Source: Acinetobacter rudis
GTDB taxonomy: Bacteria > Pseudomonadota > Gammaproteobacteria > Pseudomonadales > Moraxellaceae
Length of the DNA stretch: 64,000 bases
Assembly (NCBI RefSeq): GCF_031157835.1
Contig: NZ_JAVIDR010000002.1
Coordinates: 248,001-312,000, forward strand
Direction of reading: 5' to 3'
Within the stretch, counting starts at the first letter, position 1; each line of letters opens with the position of its first letter. Shown here in pieces: positions 42,445 through 54,200 of this stretch. A program made the translations under genes and the position numbers. Below the pieces are notes generated by a model. The model searched no databases. It saw only the letters and a program-made list of their open reading frames with translations, and was not told where the DNA came from.

Positions 42445-42849
42445 TTTGCTCCAATGAAATTTTGTTGCACTTATCAAGTGCGTGTGAGTTATTGATCATA
42501 TCAATGCAAATCCCGTACCAACTTTCAAAAAAAGTTAAGCTGCTGAATTTCCTCGTAGATCATACAGTAATAACTGCTCTATCGAGACTCATTATACTGT
42601 GTGCCAATACAATTGCACCATCTTCACACACTGTTATTTTGAATTGATCTAAAACTATACGAACAAGTACCAAAATGGTGCATAACAAATATGAATTTTT
42701 CATTATTTCGCAATTTACTCCAGCATTCTTCGACAGAATTTGTGTTAATTTCCTTATTTATGGCATATTGCTCAGTCAAATGTGCTCAAAAACGTGCCCC
42801 TGTAAAATACTTTTAGTCAAAATAACGATTATTTTCATAGGAAAAATAA
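42445..42849. other. Divergent promoter region glnA / deaminase
   Basis: No gene is supported in these 405 bases. On the minus strand TATAAT at 42596-42591 is a good -10 for glnA with a poor -35. The plus-strand half leads to the deaminase, with AGGAAAAATAA before its ATG. Short open frames here look like chance. Confidence 0.5.
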
Positions 42850-43284
42850 ATGGATAGACTTAAGCAAGTTGATTTCTTAGAACTCCGTTCTGCTGCAACT
42901 GCTGTACTTGCTCCAACCGAACTTAACCGCAATGTTGCCTTTGGAAGTGTTGCAGCGGCAATTTTGAGTCAATCTGGTGCAGTCTATACTGGAATTTGTC
43001 TTGATACTGCATGTTCATTGGGCTTCTGTGCTGAACATGCAGCAGTTGCTGAAATGCTTAAACACGGCGAGTATCAAATCCGTGCATGTGTTGCCGTCAA
43101 TCGCTTAGGACAAGCAATTCCACCTTGTGGTCGCTGCCGTGAATTATTAAGTCAACTCAGTCAAGATAACCTAAATGCAGAGATCGAAATCAGCAATGGG
43201 CAGATCTTAAGTTTAGAACAATTATTACCTTTTGACTGGAAAACAACGCAACGGCTAAAACCGCAAATGTTAAGCACAGACTAA
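42850..43284 (+). CDS. Cytidine deaminase-like protein
   Basis: In 144 residues the zinc deaminase motifs are present: CAEH with Cys60 and Glu62, and PPCGRCRELL with Cys93 and Cys96. The catalytic Glu and three Cys ligands match the small tetrameric CDA class. It may deaminate cytidine in pyrimidine salvage, but similar proteins act on blasticidin or other amines. It runs convergent with dusB. Confidence 0.87.
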   Translation: MDRLKQVDFLELRSAATAVLAPTELNRNVAFGSVAAAILSQSGAVYTGICLDTACSLGFCAEHAAVAEMLKHGEYQIRACVAVNRLGQAIPPCGRCRELLSQLSQDNLNAEIEISNGQILSLEQLLPFDWKTTQRLKPQMLSTD

Positions 43285-43304
43285 ATCCATTTACGATATC
43301 GCAC

Positions 43305-44348
43305 TTAGACATCTAGCAAATTAACATGCTCTGTCTGGACATCACTCATTATCTGTCCTTGCCCTAATAAGTGGTCAAAATACTGTTCCACCACTTGTGC
43401 CTGTGCTGCAGTAGTCTCAACTTGATACATCCGTTGCCTAAACTCATTACTACCATGTAAGCCTTTGGTATACCAAGCAATATGTTTACGTGCGATACGG
43501 CAACCAGAATATTCACCATAAAACTGATAAAGTTCAGCCAAATGCCCGAGTAACACTTGTTTAACTTCAATAATTTCTGGAGCAGCTAAATGAGTCCCTG
43601 TTCTTAAATAATGTGCTATTTCACGAAAAATCCATGGTCGGCCTTGTGCTGCACGACCAATCATTAATGCATCTGCACCAGTTTCACGCAAAACCATTTG
43701 TGCCTTTTCAGGGCTATCAATATCACCATTAGCGATCACAGGAATAGTAATATTGGCTTTGACCTGTTTAATCAACTCATAACGCGCCGTATTTAAGTAC
43801 ATGTCTTCCCGAGTTCGACCATGCAAAGCTAAAGCGGCAATGCCGGCTTGCTCTGCACGTTGTGCAACTCTTAAAATATTTTCATGACCATTTAAAAAAC
43901 CCAATCGAGTTTTTAACGTTACAGGCACATCTACAGCGGCAACTACATGATCTAGTATGCGTGCGACTAAATCTTCATCTTGTAATAAAGCAGAACCTGC
44001 TAACTTGGAACAAACCTTTTTCGCAGGGCATCCCATATTAATATCAACAATTTGTGCACCATTTGCTACTTGATAACGCGCAGCCTCTGCCAGATCAATA
44101 GGATCTGCCCCTGCGATCTGTGCTGAAATCGGTGCAATTTCACCATCAAAGTTTGCCCGATACAGACTCTTTTTGCTCATTCTTAAGGTTTTGTCTGCTG
44201 TCATCATTTCGCTGACGGCATGTCCTGCACCAAAATATTTACATAAGGTACGAAAAGGGCGATCTGTTACTCCTGCCATAGGGGCAACCCAGATTTTTTG
44301 ATCTATAGGACGATCAAATAAACCTTGAATAACCTGATGCTGACTCAA
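43305..44348 (-). CDS. dusB: tRNA-dihydrouridine synthase, DusB type
   Basis: The TTG start at 44348 is supported by GAGG eight bases upstream (347 residues). Motifs VAPMAGVTDRPFR, VDINMGCPAKKVCSK (catalytic Cys) and IANGDIDSP, GADALMIGRAAQGRPW define a Dus flavoprotein. The GCPAKKV form is that of DusB, which in E. coli modifies several D-loop positions. No fis gene follows, unlike in enterobacteria. Confidence 0.92.
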   Translation of the reverse strand: MSQHQVIQGLFDRPIDQKIWVAPMAGVTDRPFRTLCKYFGAGHAVSEMMTADKTLRMSKKSLYRANFDGEIAPISAQIAGADPIDLAEAARYQVANGAQIVDINMGCPAKKVCSKLAGSALLQDEDLVARILDHVVAAVDVPVTLKTRLGFLNGHENILRVAQRAEQAGIAALALHGRTREDMYLNTARYELIKQVKANITIPVIANGDIDSPEKAQMVLRETGADALMIGRAAQGRPWIFREIAHYLRTGTHLAAPEIIEVKQVLLGHLAELYQFYGEYSGCRIARKHIAWYTKGLHGSNEFRQRMYQVETTAAQAQVVEQYFDHLLGQGQIMSDVQTEHVNLLDV

Positions 44349-44426
44349 TGGATGAACCTCGTTGATGCGTTAAATTTACAGCGGCTAGTTTAGGGATTTT
44401 CCTTTTAAATTTCCATTAGATTAAAA

Positions 44427-44450
44427 AAGCCTGCGATTGCAGGCTTTTAT
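44427..44450 (-). terminator. Terminator of the lipoprotein gene
   Basis: AAGCCTGC and GCAGGCTT close a 4-base loop; a T-run follows on the minus strand. Confidence 0.7.
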
Positions 44451-44464
44451 TTGCTTTATTTTTA

Positions 44465-44719
44465 TTAGGTTGATGGTTTATCTATAGTAGCAATTGCTTG
44501 GTTATCTGCTTTTTCTTCAGTTGCAGGTGTTTCTGCTACTGACGTACTTGTTTCTGTTGATGGTGCTGCAACTGGTTCAACTGGTACAGCATTGCTTACT
44601 TCTGCTGGCACATCAGAAGCTGTTGAAGCCGGTACTTCCTCTTTCTTTTTAGAACATCCAACAAAAGCCAAAGCTGCTGTAGCCAATACAACAATTGAAA
44701 CTGTTTTAAAGTTAAGCAT
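44465..44719 (-). CDS. Small lipoprotein with Ala/Pro/Thr-rich tail (84 aa)
   Basis: From ATG 44719 (GGAT upstream) the product has a lipoprotein signal ending LAFVGC, Cys22 being the lipidation site, then KKKEE and a disordered Ala/Pro/Val/Thr/Glu tail. It would be anchored in the outer or inner membrane. No fold is expected; function unknown. An upstream ATG at 44794 would destroy the signal geometry. Confidence 0.78.
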   Translation of the reverse strand: MLNFKTVSIVVLATAALAFVGCSKKKEEVPASTASDVPAEVSNAVPVEPVAAPSTETSTSVAETPATEEKADNQAIATIDKPST

Positions 44720-44818
44720 TTTTAATCCAAACCAATATAAATGATTGAGAATAGTACTGATAAAATATGAAAGATTAATGAAAGCTATAATCACAACATA
44801 TTAAGTACTAGCTCCAAG

Positions 44819-45781
44819 CTACGTTGATTTATTCCAGTGAAACAACTTTGTTATTTTATCAATCATATGACTAAAAATATGCTGTTGAAATAAATAACAT
44901 GTCACCACACTCAAAAGAAAACAAAGCAGAATTTTTAGCTCAAAAGACCCTGGTAAACTTAGGCTATTTGCTATGATGATCACAACAAACCCATGTAGCA
45001 AATAGACTGCCAATGTATTCTGACCGAGCTGTAACATATATTTAGACTCTGTATTTGGTACTAAGGCCAATAAAGCCAAACAGCCAATAGTCGATAATAA
45101 CATCAAGCCTACTCGCATCCCGACTGCTGTTAATCCATAAACATGAAGTTGATTAAAACTATAACTTCCATAGAGCCAAGCTGAAGAAATAGGAAAAAAT
45201 GCAAAAATTAGAGCTATTACACATATAACAATAAAACCCAATATATTAAGTTTAGGATTTCGTTTTAACCATCCAAGCAAATCTTTTCCATACAAATGCC
45301 CGAGAACAAAAAATGGAAGAAAAGTAAAAACTCGTCCAATGGATAATATGTAGTTATTAATAGGTGAAAAGCCAACCAAGACGGCCAATAACATTGAAAC
45401 AAAAAGTGGATACTTAGTTTTTAAAATAACAGGAAGTAGTAATGACCAGCAAATCATGCCAAACAAATACCATAGAATCCAATAGGGTTGATACCACCAT
45501 GCTGTACTCCACTGGCCCGTGAATGCATAATTAAACAATAAATAGAAAAGTTGGAATGGGATTAAAAGTGATAAGAAATAAATTATCTTATCTACAATAT
45601 TTTTATTCTTAAACAACATCCCTGAAATAAATATAAAAGCAGGCATATGAATTGCATAAATAGTTGTTAATAAAATACGACTCTCATCAATCCCCCAACC
45701 GACTAAACGTTCTAGAAAATGTCCCCAAACAACGAGAAAAATTAATACGCCCTTACTACGATCGATAAGTGGATCTCGCAT
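44819..45781 (-). CDS. Acyltransferase 3 family membrane protein
   Basis: ATG 45781 gives 320 residues starting MRDPLIDRSKGVLIFLVVWG followed by HFLER, the conserved start with catalytic His. About ten membrane segments follow. Such proteins acetylate or succinylate surface sugars. The target here is not evident because no polysaccharide locus is adjacent. An ATG at 45850 would add 23 residues. Confidence 0.85.
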   Translation of the reverse strand: MRDPLIDRSKGVLIFLVVWGHFLERLVGWGIDESRILLTTIYAIHMPAFIFISGMLFKNKNIVDKIIYFLSLLIPFQLFYLLFNYAFTGQWSTAWWYQPYWILWYLFGMICWSLLLPVILKTKYPLFVSMLLAVLVGFSPINNYILSIGRVFTFLPFFVLGHLYGKDLLGWLKRNPKLNILGFIVICVIALIFAFFPISSAWLYGSYSFNQLHVYGLTAVGMRVGLMLLSTIGCLALLALVPNTESKYMLQLGQNTLAVYLLHGFVVIIIANSLSLPGSFELKILLCFLLSVVTCYLFQQHIFSHMIDKITKLFHWNKST

Positions 45782-45991
45782 GACAAACTCAGTATTAAAG
45801 AAAACTATTTTGCTGAAAGTCTGCAATAACTCAGTAAGATTATCAATCAACTCAGCAAGAGATATTCATTATAATCAATTCTCTTTTCTTATATTAATAA
45901 CCATAAAATACATTTTAAGCCTAACAATTCGCCAAAGATTGCGTATACTAATCAGGTATATTTCCTTTATTCTTGAGCGCTCTTCGTTCAT

Positions 45992-47200
45992 ATGAAAACA
46001 CATCATCATCTCCGTAATGTCATTCAGTTGACCACGATTATTGGTCTCGCTTTCACTTTATCTGCTTGTGGCAAAGGTGGTTGGTGGTCCAATGATGAAA
46101 CGAAGTCTCTTAATGAAGATCAAATTAGAAAATTAATCCCAGCACGTGTCAATGATCGTGCCTCATGGGCGAAAGATATAGCCAGTATTACAAACACGCT
46201 TAAAATTGAAAACAGTAAAGAAAATATCTGTAGCATCATTGCCATCGTTGATCAAGAATCGAACTTCGTTGCCAATCCGAACGTGCCTGGTCTTGGACAA
46301 AAGGCCGTCAAAGAGGTCAGTAACCGTTTACAAGAAAAATTTGAAGATAAACTCGGTGAAACATTAGGTGGCCCTTTAGCAAATTATTTTAACGATGTGC
46401 TGCGTACGCAACCCTCTGTTGAAGATAATTACTTAAAACAAATGAGCAAGGTCAAAAATGAACAACAACTTGATGTATTGTATCGAGAAATTTTTGAATA
46501 CATGTCTCAGCACTACCATGTCAGTGCATTAACAGGCGCAGCAAAGCTTGTTGGTCAAGATTTAGCAGAAAAAATGAATCCAATCACCACATTGGGTTCA
46601 ATGCAGGTGCATATTAATTATGCAAAAGAGCATAAACGCAACTCTATGAATAATAATGAGTTACGGGATGATTTATATACCCAATACGGTGGTTTGTATT
46701 ATGGTATTCACCGCTTGATGCTCTACCCTGCTGCATATGACAAAGCAATTTATCGTTTCGCTGACTACAACTCAGGAATGTATTCAAGCCGCAATGCTGC
46801 AGTACAAAAAATGGTGGAGAAACTTACAGGTATTGATTTGAGTTTGGATGGTGACTTACTCTCGTATGACAAAAATGCTAAGCCTTTAATCGCTGCAACA
46901 TCATCAGAAAAGGCCATCAACACACTTTTTATCACCAATAAAGTGCTTATTACACCACGTCAGATACGTAATGACCTAAAAGATGAGAAAAGTGCTGACT
47001 TTGAAAAAACACAAACATATCTTGCCATTTCCAAACTCTATCAAGAGAAAACAGGAAAAAATCCAATTTATGCCATCATGCCTGAAGTTGTAATTTCAGG
47101 ACCAAAACTGAGCCGCGATTATAACACCAATTGGTATGCAAGCCGGGTAAATGGACGATTTGAAACATGTATGCAACGCGCAAAACATATAAAAATTTAG
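45992..47200 (+). CDS. DUF1615 lipoprotein with lytic transglycosylase-like motifs
   Basis: The 402-residue protein has a lipoprotein signal (LSACGK, Cys26). The DUF1615 body shows Glu89 in AIVDQESNF, TLGSMQVHIN and FADYNSGMYSSRNA, which match the ES-GxMQ-AYNxG pattern of lysozyme-like transglycosylases. It may therefore cut peptidoglycan. The end overlaps the next gene by 34 bases. Catalytic activity has not been shown from sequence alone. Confidence 0.85.
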   Translation: MKTHHHLRNVIQLTTIIGLAFTLSACGKGGWWSNDETKSLNEDQIRKLIPARVNDRASWAKDIASITNTLKIENSKENICSIIAIVDQESNFVANPNVPGLGQKAVKEVSNRLQEKFEDKLGETLGGPLANYFNDVLRTQPSVEDNYLKQMSKVKNEQQLDVLYREIFEYMSQHYHVSALTGAAKLVGQDLAEKMNPITTLGSMQVHINYAKEHKRNSMNNNELRDDLYTQYGGLYYGIHRLMLYPAAYDKAIYRFADYNSGMYSSRNAAVQKMVEKLTGIDLSLDGDLLSYDKNAKPLIAATSSEKAINTLFITNKVLITPRQIRNDLKDEKSADFEKTQTYLAISKLYQEKTGKNPIYAIMPEVVISGPKLSRDYNTNWYASRVNGRFETCMQRAKHIKI

Positions 47201-47817
47201 CCCTATTTGACTTTGATGGTACCTTATACCCAGGTGATAGTTTCACTGGTTTTATTTTTTATACGCGCAGTAAACGACATATTATTAAAAATGGCTTGAA
47301 AATATTACCTTGGATTCAAGCCTATTATTTAAAACTATATCCTGCTCGATCAATGCGACCAAAACTATTTTCAGCCATATTTAGTCAAACCACACTGAGT
47401 GAGTTAACACCGATTATTCCAGATTATGCCCAGTACCTCATTTCAAGACTAGATGAAAAAATGTACCAACAACTCTTAAAACACCAACAGCACGGTGACG
47501 ATGTTGTGTTGGTATCAGCATCTATAGATCTTTACTTAGAAACTGTCTGTCAATTACTCAACATAGACCTGATTTGTAGTGAAACTGAGCGTATTGGACA
47601 CACACTCACTGGAAAATATAACACTCCTGATTGTAGTGAAGCACAGAAATCTTTACGTATTCAAGAACGTTATTCTCTTGAAAAGTACCAATATATCTAT
47701 GCTTATGGTAATAGCGAGGAAGACCGCGCCATGTTAGAGCTCGCTGATTTCCCCTATATGGTTGGCACTGATAAACAGCTCCCTACAGTACAGTCCAAAA
47801 TAAAAAGAGGTGCATGA
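47167..47817 (+). CDS. HAD-IB phosphoserine-phosphatase-like hydrolase
   Basis: The 216-residue protein has HAD motifs DFDGTLYPGD (Asp15, Asp17), VLVSASID and YGNSEEDRAML. The IB-type helical cap (residues 35-95) fits phosphoserine phosphatase and lipid-phosphate phosphatase relatives. Substrate unknown. It overlaps the preceding lipoprotein gene, so they are likely co-translated. Confidence 0.88.
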   Translation: MYATRKTYKNLALFDFDGTLYPGDSFTGFIFYTRSKRHIIKNGLKILPWIQAYYLKLYPARSMRPKLFSAIFSQTTLSELTPIIPDYAQYLISRLDEKMYQQLLKHQQHGDDVVLVSASIDLYLETVCQLLNIDLICSETERIGHTLTGKYNTPDCSEAQKSLRIQERYSLEKYQYIYAYGNSEEDRAMLELADFPYMVGTDKQLPTVQSKIKRGA

Positions 47818-47886
47818 TCTATATCACACACCCCTTTCTTTCATCTCTAACTCATCAAATTCAATAATCACTTTTAGGATAAAGTT

Positions 47887-49197
47887 TTATTCATAGACAA
47901 CGACTGATTTTTTATAAGTAAAAGCAAGATAACCATAATACCCATGATAATCACCAATACCTGAAAGACCGCTACCACCAAATGGTAAATAAGGCGAAAA
48001 TGCCTGTAGCATTACACCATTTACAATGACATCACCTGCAGGAATTTTGGATAAAACCTGACGTGCTTGATCTGTATTTTTACTAAAAACATAAGCAGCT
48101 AAAGGTTTTGGATGATTAAAATTAATCGCTTCTATTGCTAAATTGATATCACTAAAGCTCAATACAGGTAAAATTGGCCCAAAGAGTTCTTGCTGCATTA
48201 AAGCATCATTCCAATCCACCTGATCCACTACCGTCGCTTGAAAATAACGTTGTTCAACATCATACGCCCCACCAAAAGCAACCTCACCACCTGTATGTTC
48301 TAGCATATCTGCAAGACGTTGAATTTGCTGACTACTAATGACCTTGCCATTAGAATCTACATCGGGAAAATCAGTTTTCAGTTTTGCTATTAATTTATCT
48401 AGTAAATCTTTCTTTATGCTCTCATGTACCATCAAATAATCTGGCGCTACACAAGTTTGACCACTATTCGCACATTTACCAAAAACCAATTGAGCAACAG
48501 TCTGATCTAAATCTGCATCAGGCATAACAATGAACGGACTTTTACCACCTAACTCTAAAATACAGGGTGTTAGGTTTTTAGCCGCCGCTTGCATGACGAG
48601 TTTTCCAACAGTTGTACTACCTGTAAAGAAAATTAAATCAAAATTGAGTGATAATAAAAATTCATTTTCTTCACGTGCCCCCTGCACAACAGCAACGTGT
48701 TCGGGAGCAAATGTGGCCGCAACAATCTCTGCAATTAAAATCGAAGTTGCTGGTGTATTTTCTGAGGGTTTAATAATCGCAGTATTTCCTGCGCAAATAG
48801 CTGCAACCAAAGGTGCAAAAGCCAAATTAACAGGATAGTTAAATGGACAAACGATATACGTAACACCATAAGCCTCATGTTCAACAAAACATTGAGCAGG
48901 CTCTAGCAACGCATAAGTCGGTACTTTCTCTGCTTGTACCCATTGGTCGATATGATCTAAAGCAAAATCAACCTCTGTTACCACTTCACCAATTTCAGCC
49001 AAATCTACAAACGCCTTGCTTTTACCCAAATCCTGCGCTAAAGCAACATAGATTTGTTCCTTAAAAGACAAAACAGCATCTTTCAATTTGTGTAATTGTG
49101 CTTTCTTAAATGCCAAATCTTTTGTTGCACCACTCGCAAAAAAGGCTTTTTGCTGATTAAAAATAGACTGTATTGTTTTTTGATCTGTGAATTTCAT
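47887..49197 (-). CDS. Aldehyde dehydrogenase (class 3 / coniferyl aldehyde type)
   Basis: From ATG 49197 the product has 436 residues. Catalytic Cys249 (CANSGQTCVAPD) and Glu215 (LELGGKSP) are present, with the NAD motif FTGSTTVGK. The length and end (GYLAFTYKKSVVVY) fit class 3 or coniferyl aldehyde dehydrogenases. It is next to an alcohol dehydrogenase, so together they likely oxidise an aromatic or alkyl alcohol to the acid. Confidence 0.88.
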   Translation of the reverse strand: MKFTDQKTIQSIFNQQKAFFASGATKDLAFKKAQLHKLKDAVLSFKEQIYVALAQDLGKSKAFVDLAEIGEVVTEVDFALDHIDQWVQAEKVPTYALLEPAQCFVEHEAYGVTYIVCPFNYPVNLAFAPLVAAICAGNTAIIKPSENTPATSILIAEIVAATFAPEHVAVVQGAREENEFLLSLNFDLIFFTGSTTVGKLVMQAAAKNLTPCILELGGKSPFIVMPDADLDQTVAQLVFGKCANSGQTCVAPDYLMVHESIKKDLLDKLIAKLKTDFPDVDSNGKVISSQQIQRLADMLEHTGGEVAFGGAYDVEQRYFQATVVDQVDWNDALMQQELFGPILPVLSFSDINLAIEAINFNHPKPLAAYVFSKNTDQARQVLSKIPAGDVIVNGVMLQAFSPYLPFGGSGLSGIGDYHGYYGYLAFTYKKSVVVYE

Positions 49198-49216
49198 TCT
49201 ATCTACATCCTGTAAA

Positions 49217-50332
49217 TTAAATATGATAATTTTTATCAACCACCAAAACTGGTTTAATGGTTTTGCCAGAGAGTGAATCTGCTGAGGCCTGATTAATATC
49301 CTCAAAATCATATAACTGAATTAAACGATCAAAAGGGAACAGTCCATTTTTATAATATTCAATCATTTTAGGAATACTCAGCTGTGGGACTGTTGCCCCC
49401 ATTAATACACCAATCATTTTTTTGCTTGAGAGTGCTAAGTCTGTCAGGGTATTCAAAGTAATATTTTGATTAGTCACTGCAATTGGCGCAGCTACGCCAC
49501 GAATTGCCAAAACATCCAGTGAAAGCTTCATTACCGACTCTACACCAGTGGTATCAACAGAATAGTTCACACCAACTTGATTGGTAATCTCTCGAATTTT
49601 CTCTAGCACATCTGTCGATTTACTATTAATAATATGTGTCGCACCAAGCTCTTTGGCCAAAGTTAAACGCGCATCATGTATATCCACTGCAATAATGGTT
49701 GTACAGCCACTAATTTTTGCAGCCATCATTGCAGCTAAGCCTACTGCACCTGTTCCAAAAATCACAATGCTCGAACCAGGTTTCACCGCTAATCCATTGA
49801 CTACAGTTCCAACACCTGTCATTAACCCACAAGCCAAAGGTGCAACCAAACGCAGGTCAACATCTTTATCAACTTGAGTGATATTCGTTGCTTTTACATT
49901 GATGTGACTTGCAAATGAAGATTGATGAAAAAAGTTTCGTACAACTTCACCATTGTCACGGGTGAAAAATGGAGTGCCATCGGGATGAAGCTCTCCCCAA
50001 TTTAGCGCAAGCCAATCTGTACAGGCAGCAGGAATTCCTTCTAGGCAATGATGACAATGGCTACAATATGCGTAAGCCAACACCACATGATCACCTTCTT
50101 GAACGTTGCTTACACCAGCACCAACTTTTTCTACAATACCAGCACCCTCATGCCCCAATACTCCAGGAAACTCATAAGCAGCATGCCCTAGACGCAAGGC
50201 ATCATCTGAATGACAAATTCCTGTTGCCACAATTCGTACACGAACTTCATCGTCTTTTAACTCGGCAAGATTAAGGGTTTCAAAGGTATAAGGTTGATTT
50301 ACACCATTTACTACAGCGGCTTTTACTTTCAT
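49217..50332 (-). CDS. Zinc-dependent alcohol dehydrogenase (aryl-alcohol type)
   Basis: The 371-residue MDR enzyme has catalytic zinc ligands Cys40 and His61-Glu62 (GHEGAG) and Cys near 168, structural Cys90, Cys93, Cys96 and Cys104, and a Rossmann motif (FGTGAVGLAAM). It resembles benzyl/aryl alcohol dehydrogenases such as AreB. Gene order AraC regulator, this enzyme, aldehyde dehydrogenase suggests an inducible alcohol oxidation unit. Confidence 0.9.
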   Translation of the reverse strand: MKVKAAVVNGVNQPYTFETLNLAELKDDEVRVRIVATGICHSDDALRLGHAAYEFPGVLGHEGAGIVEKVGAGVSNVQEGDHVVLAYAYCSHCHHCLEGIPAACTDWLALNWGELHPDGTPFFTRDNGEVVRNFFHQSSFASHINVKATNITQVDKDVDLRLVAPLACGLMTGVGTVVNGLAVKPGSSIVIFGTGAVGLAAMMAAKISGCTTIIAVDIHDARLTLAKELGATHIINSKSTDVLEKIREITNQVGVNYSVDTTGVESVMKLSLDVLAIRGVAAPIAVTNQNITLNTLTDLALSSKKMIGVLMGATVPQLSIPKMIEYYKNGLFPFDRLIQLYDFEDINQASADSLSGKTIKPVLVVDKNYHI

Positions 50333-50512
50333 TGTGCATATTCCATTTGCTTATATTTAAAAATTCGTAGTACACAACACACTGTAAACTCCAATGCTAA
50401 GCCATGGATTACATAAACATTGTGCTGTACTACAACTTCGATTTTAAACACAGCAAATTCACATCGGTTACCGAAAATAGGCAAACAATGTCAATATTCG
50501 GCAATAAAGCTG

Positions 50513-51517
50513 TCAATTCCTTTTAATGGTCGTTGAGGGTAACTCACCATATTTTTGTTTATATTGTTTAGCAAAGTCACCTAAGTTTATATATCCGCAC
50601 GCATAAGCAATATCCATTACATTACTTGCAGCATCCGCAGCCAACAATCTTGCTCGCACCTGCTCCAATCTAACTTTTCTCAACATTTGCCCAACAGTCA
50701 TTTGTTGATGTCGTTTAAATGTTGATGAAAGTGTTCGAATACTCACACCTACAGCCTGTGCAATCTCTACGATGGTTGGACTATATTGGTAATTTGCATA
50801 GATATATTCTACTGCTCGCTTAATATGATGAGGTGCAACATCAATCGGCTGATTGAGGTCTATATTCTCTCGGCGTGCCCATGCATTAATAATATGTAGC
50901 CCCATCATTTGCTGTAAATGTTGACCTGCTTTTAGTGCCAAAGCCTGTTCAGGAATTTCTTTTAAACAATGATAAACATAGTGTAGTAAGGCCATCCAAC
51001 TTGCTTGATCTCCATCAAAGCGGCTACGAGACTGCCATAGACTCAAAGGTGCATCATGCCCAAAATTGGCAATAGTAAGTTCCTGTAGAGCATGTTTTGG
51101 AATACTTAAATTAAGCTGGATATTATCTTCACTACATAAAAAAGCATAATCATCTGGATAACTCGAATCCATAATATAAGATTGGTTTAGACCTGTAACA
51201 ATACTTCTCGTCTTATCAATCTTATGTCGTGCATGACCATGAATTGTCGTTAATAATAATACTCTCGAACAATTTTCAGAAAATTTTGATATTTCAACAG
51301 GTATGCCATAAGTAAATCGAGTCAATATAAATTGACCAATATTAATACGTGACATATAGGCTGTAGGATCATAAATCTCACCTGTTGGCCTTACTTGAAA
51401 TGGTAAATAAACTTGATCAGACCAATTTTGAATCAGCCCCCAATCTTGCTCAAAACTCATTTGTTTTTGGAAAAGACTATTTTCTACACCTTGATCTAAA
51501 TAGTATTTAATCGACAT
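50513..51517 (-). CDS. AraC-family transcriptional regulator
   Basis: From ATG 51517 (GGAG upstream) the product has 334 residues. The C-terminal 100 residues form two HTH motifs (VEIAQAVGVSIRTLSSTFKR, MDIAYACGYINLGDFAKQYK). The front half is an AraC-type ligand domain of the AraC_binding_2 kind. It lies 180 bases upstream of the dehydrogenase genes in the same direction and probably activates them with an aromatic or alcohol inducer. Confidence 0.9.
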   Translation of the reverse strand: MSIKYYLDQGVENSLFQKQMSFEQDWGLIQNWSDQVYLPFQVRPTGEIYDPTAYMSRINIGQFILTRFTYGIPVEISKFSENCSRVLLLTTIHGHARHKIDKTRSIVTGLNQSYIMDSSYPDDYAFLCSEDNIQLNLSIPKHALQELTIANFGHDAPLSLWQSRSRFDGDQASWMALLHYVYHCLKEIPEQALALKAGQHLQQMMGLHIINAWARRENIDLNQPIDVAPHHIKRAVEYIYANYQYSPTIVEIAQAVGVSIRTLSSTFKRHQQMTVGQMLRKVRLEQVRARLLAADAASNVMDIAYACGYINLGDFAKQYKQKYGELPSTTIKRN

Positions 51518-51620
51518 CAAAAACACTCCATGTTCTCTATGATGCAATTAGCTTTTAAATAAACTGACTTTTTTCACAGCATACAGAATGAATCTTTCCT
51601 TACAATTTTTCAAGTCCCTA

Positions 51621-51649
51621 AAAAAAACCTCGTAATAAATTACGAGGTT
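51621..51649 (-). terminator. proB terminator
   Basis: AACCTCGTAA and TTACGAGGTT pair over a 4-base loop; on the minus strand TTTTTT follows. Confidence 0.8.
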
Positions 51650-51679
51650 GAATACATCATTTAAAATTGAAGACGATCA

Positions 51680-52813
51680 TTAATAAATCGCCATGTGATC
51701 GCGATGGATCATTTCCAATGAGCGAGATTCGCCGAGGACTTGATACACTTTATCTGATGCAAGACCTTTGACTAATTCTGCGGAACGGGAACTAAAGTTT
51801 ACTCGACCAACAGCAACACGTTTGCCATTAACATCAACACACTCCACCACATCTCCACGCTCAAAATAGCCTTCAATTGCTTTTACCCCAACAGGCAATA
51901 AACTACGATGCTGTTTTTTAATCGCTTGTACAGCACCATCGTCAATAACTAAACGACCTGCTGTTTGTAAATGTGCGGCTAACCATTGCTGACGAGCAGT
52001 AATACGATCATTGTCAGCAACAAACAAAGTACCTAGCATTTCACCAGCCATAAGGCGTGATAAAACACCATCACTTTCACCACTTGCAATCAAAGTCGGA
52101 CAACCTGACTTCGCGGCTAAACGTGCTGCACGAACTTTAGTTAACATACCACCGCTGCCTAAAGCACCACTACCACCAGCCATTTCAAACAGGCCATCAT
52201 CTAGTGCACGCACAGTTGAAAGTAATACTGCATCAGGGTTACTGCGGGGGTCAGAGTCAAACATGCCCTGTTGATCCGTCAATATAATCAATAAATCAGC
52301 ATGAACTTGCCCTGCAACCATTGCAGCTAATGTATCGTTATCACCAAAACGAATCTCATTAGTTGAGACCGTATCATTTTCATTGATGACTGGAATAACA
52401 CGCCACTCTAATAACTGCTGCATTGCATCACAAGAATTAAGATAACGACGACGATCACTAAGATCGTCATGCGTAAGTAATACTTGTGCTGTTCCAACAT
52501 GATGTCGATCAAGTACACTTGACCAAGTCTGAATCAAACCCATCTGACCAATGGCAGCACAGGCTTGTAAACTGGGTAAATCAGTGGGTCGACTTGACAA
52601 CTTCATCCGCACCATCCCCTCTGCTACAGCACCAGATGATACTAAAATCATCTCGTGACCAGCTTGATGTAGATCTACAATTTGCTTCGCCCAGTGCGAA
52701 ATCGCCTCAAGATCTAAACCAGCACCATTTGCTGTAAGTAGAGAAGATCCGATTTTGACAACGATACGTTTACACGCCTTAAGTTGACGTTGTCCATCTA
52801 CCACTTCTATCAT
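51680..52813 (-). CDS. proB: Glutamate 5-kinase
   Basis: The 377-residue protein combines an amino-acid kinase domain ([55 protein letters not shown]) and a C-terminal PUA domain (about residues 285-377). It phosphorylates glutamate for proline synthesis and is feedback-inhibited by proline in the family. GAGG precedes ATG. Placement next to obg is common in gammaproteobacteria. Confidence 0.95.
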   Translation of the reverse strand: MIEVVDGQRQLKACKRIVVKIGSSLLTANGAGLDLEAISHWAKQIVDLHQAGHEMILVSSGAVAEGMVRMKLSSRPTDLPSLQACAAIGQMGLIQTWSSVLDRHHVGTAQVLLTHDDLSDRRRYLNSCDAMQQLLEWRVIPVINENDTVSTNEIRFGDNDTLAAMVAGQVHADLLIILTDQQGMFDSDPRSNPDAVLLSTVRALDDGLFEMAGGSGALGSGGMLTKVRAARLAAKSGCPTLIASGESDGVLSRLMAGEMLGTLFVADNDRITARQQWLAAHLQTAGRLVIDDGAVQAIKKQHRSLLPVGVKAIEGYFERGDVVECVDVNGKRVAVGRVNFSSRSAELVKGLASDKVYQVLGESRSLEMIHRDHMAIY

Positions 52814-52849
52814 GATTTTCCTCAGCTCTCATTCTCGTACAGATTAAAA

Positions 52850-54073
<1,224 letters not shown>

Positions 54074-54200
54074 CTAAAATCTTTGAAACCGCATATTTTG
54101 CCATATTTTGTAAAATTTCTCGAATAATATTATGGCTTATATGATTTTTTTTCATAACATCTGAGATAGGAAGCCTAGAACAAGGTCATACAACATCATT

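Noticed and set aside
42445-42660. Sigma-54 promoter for glnA
   Set aside because: TGGCAC is present on the minus strand near 42,603-42,598 but the TTGC half at the needed distance is missing; a sigma-70 TATAAT is there instead.
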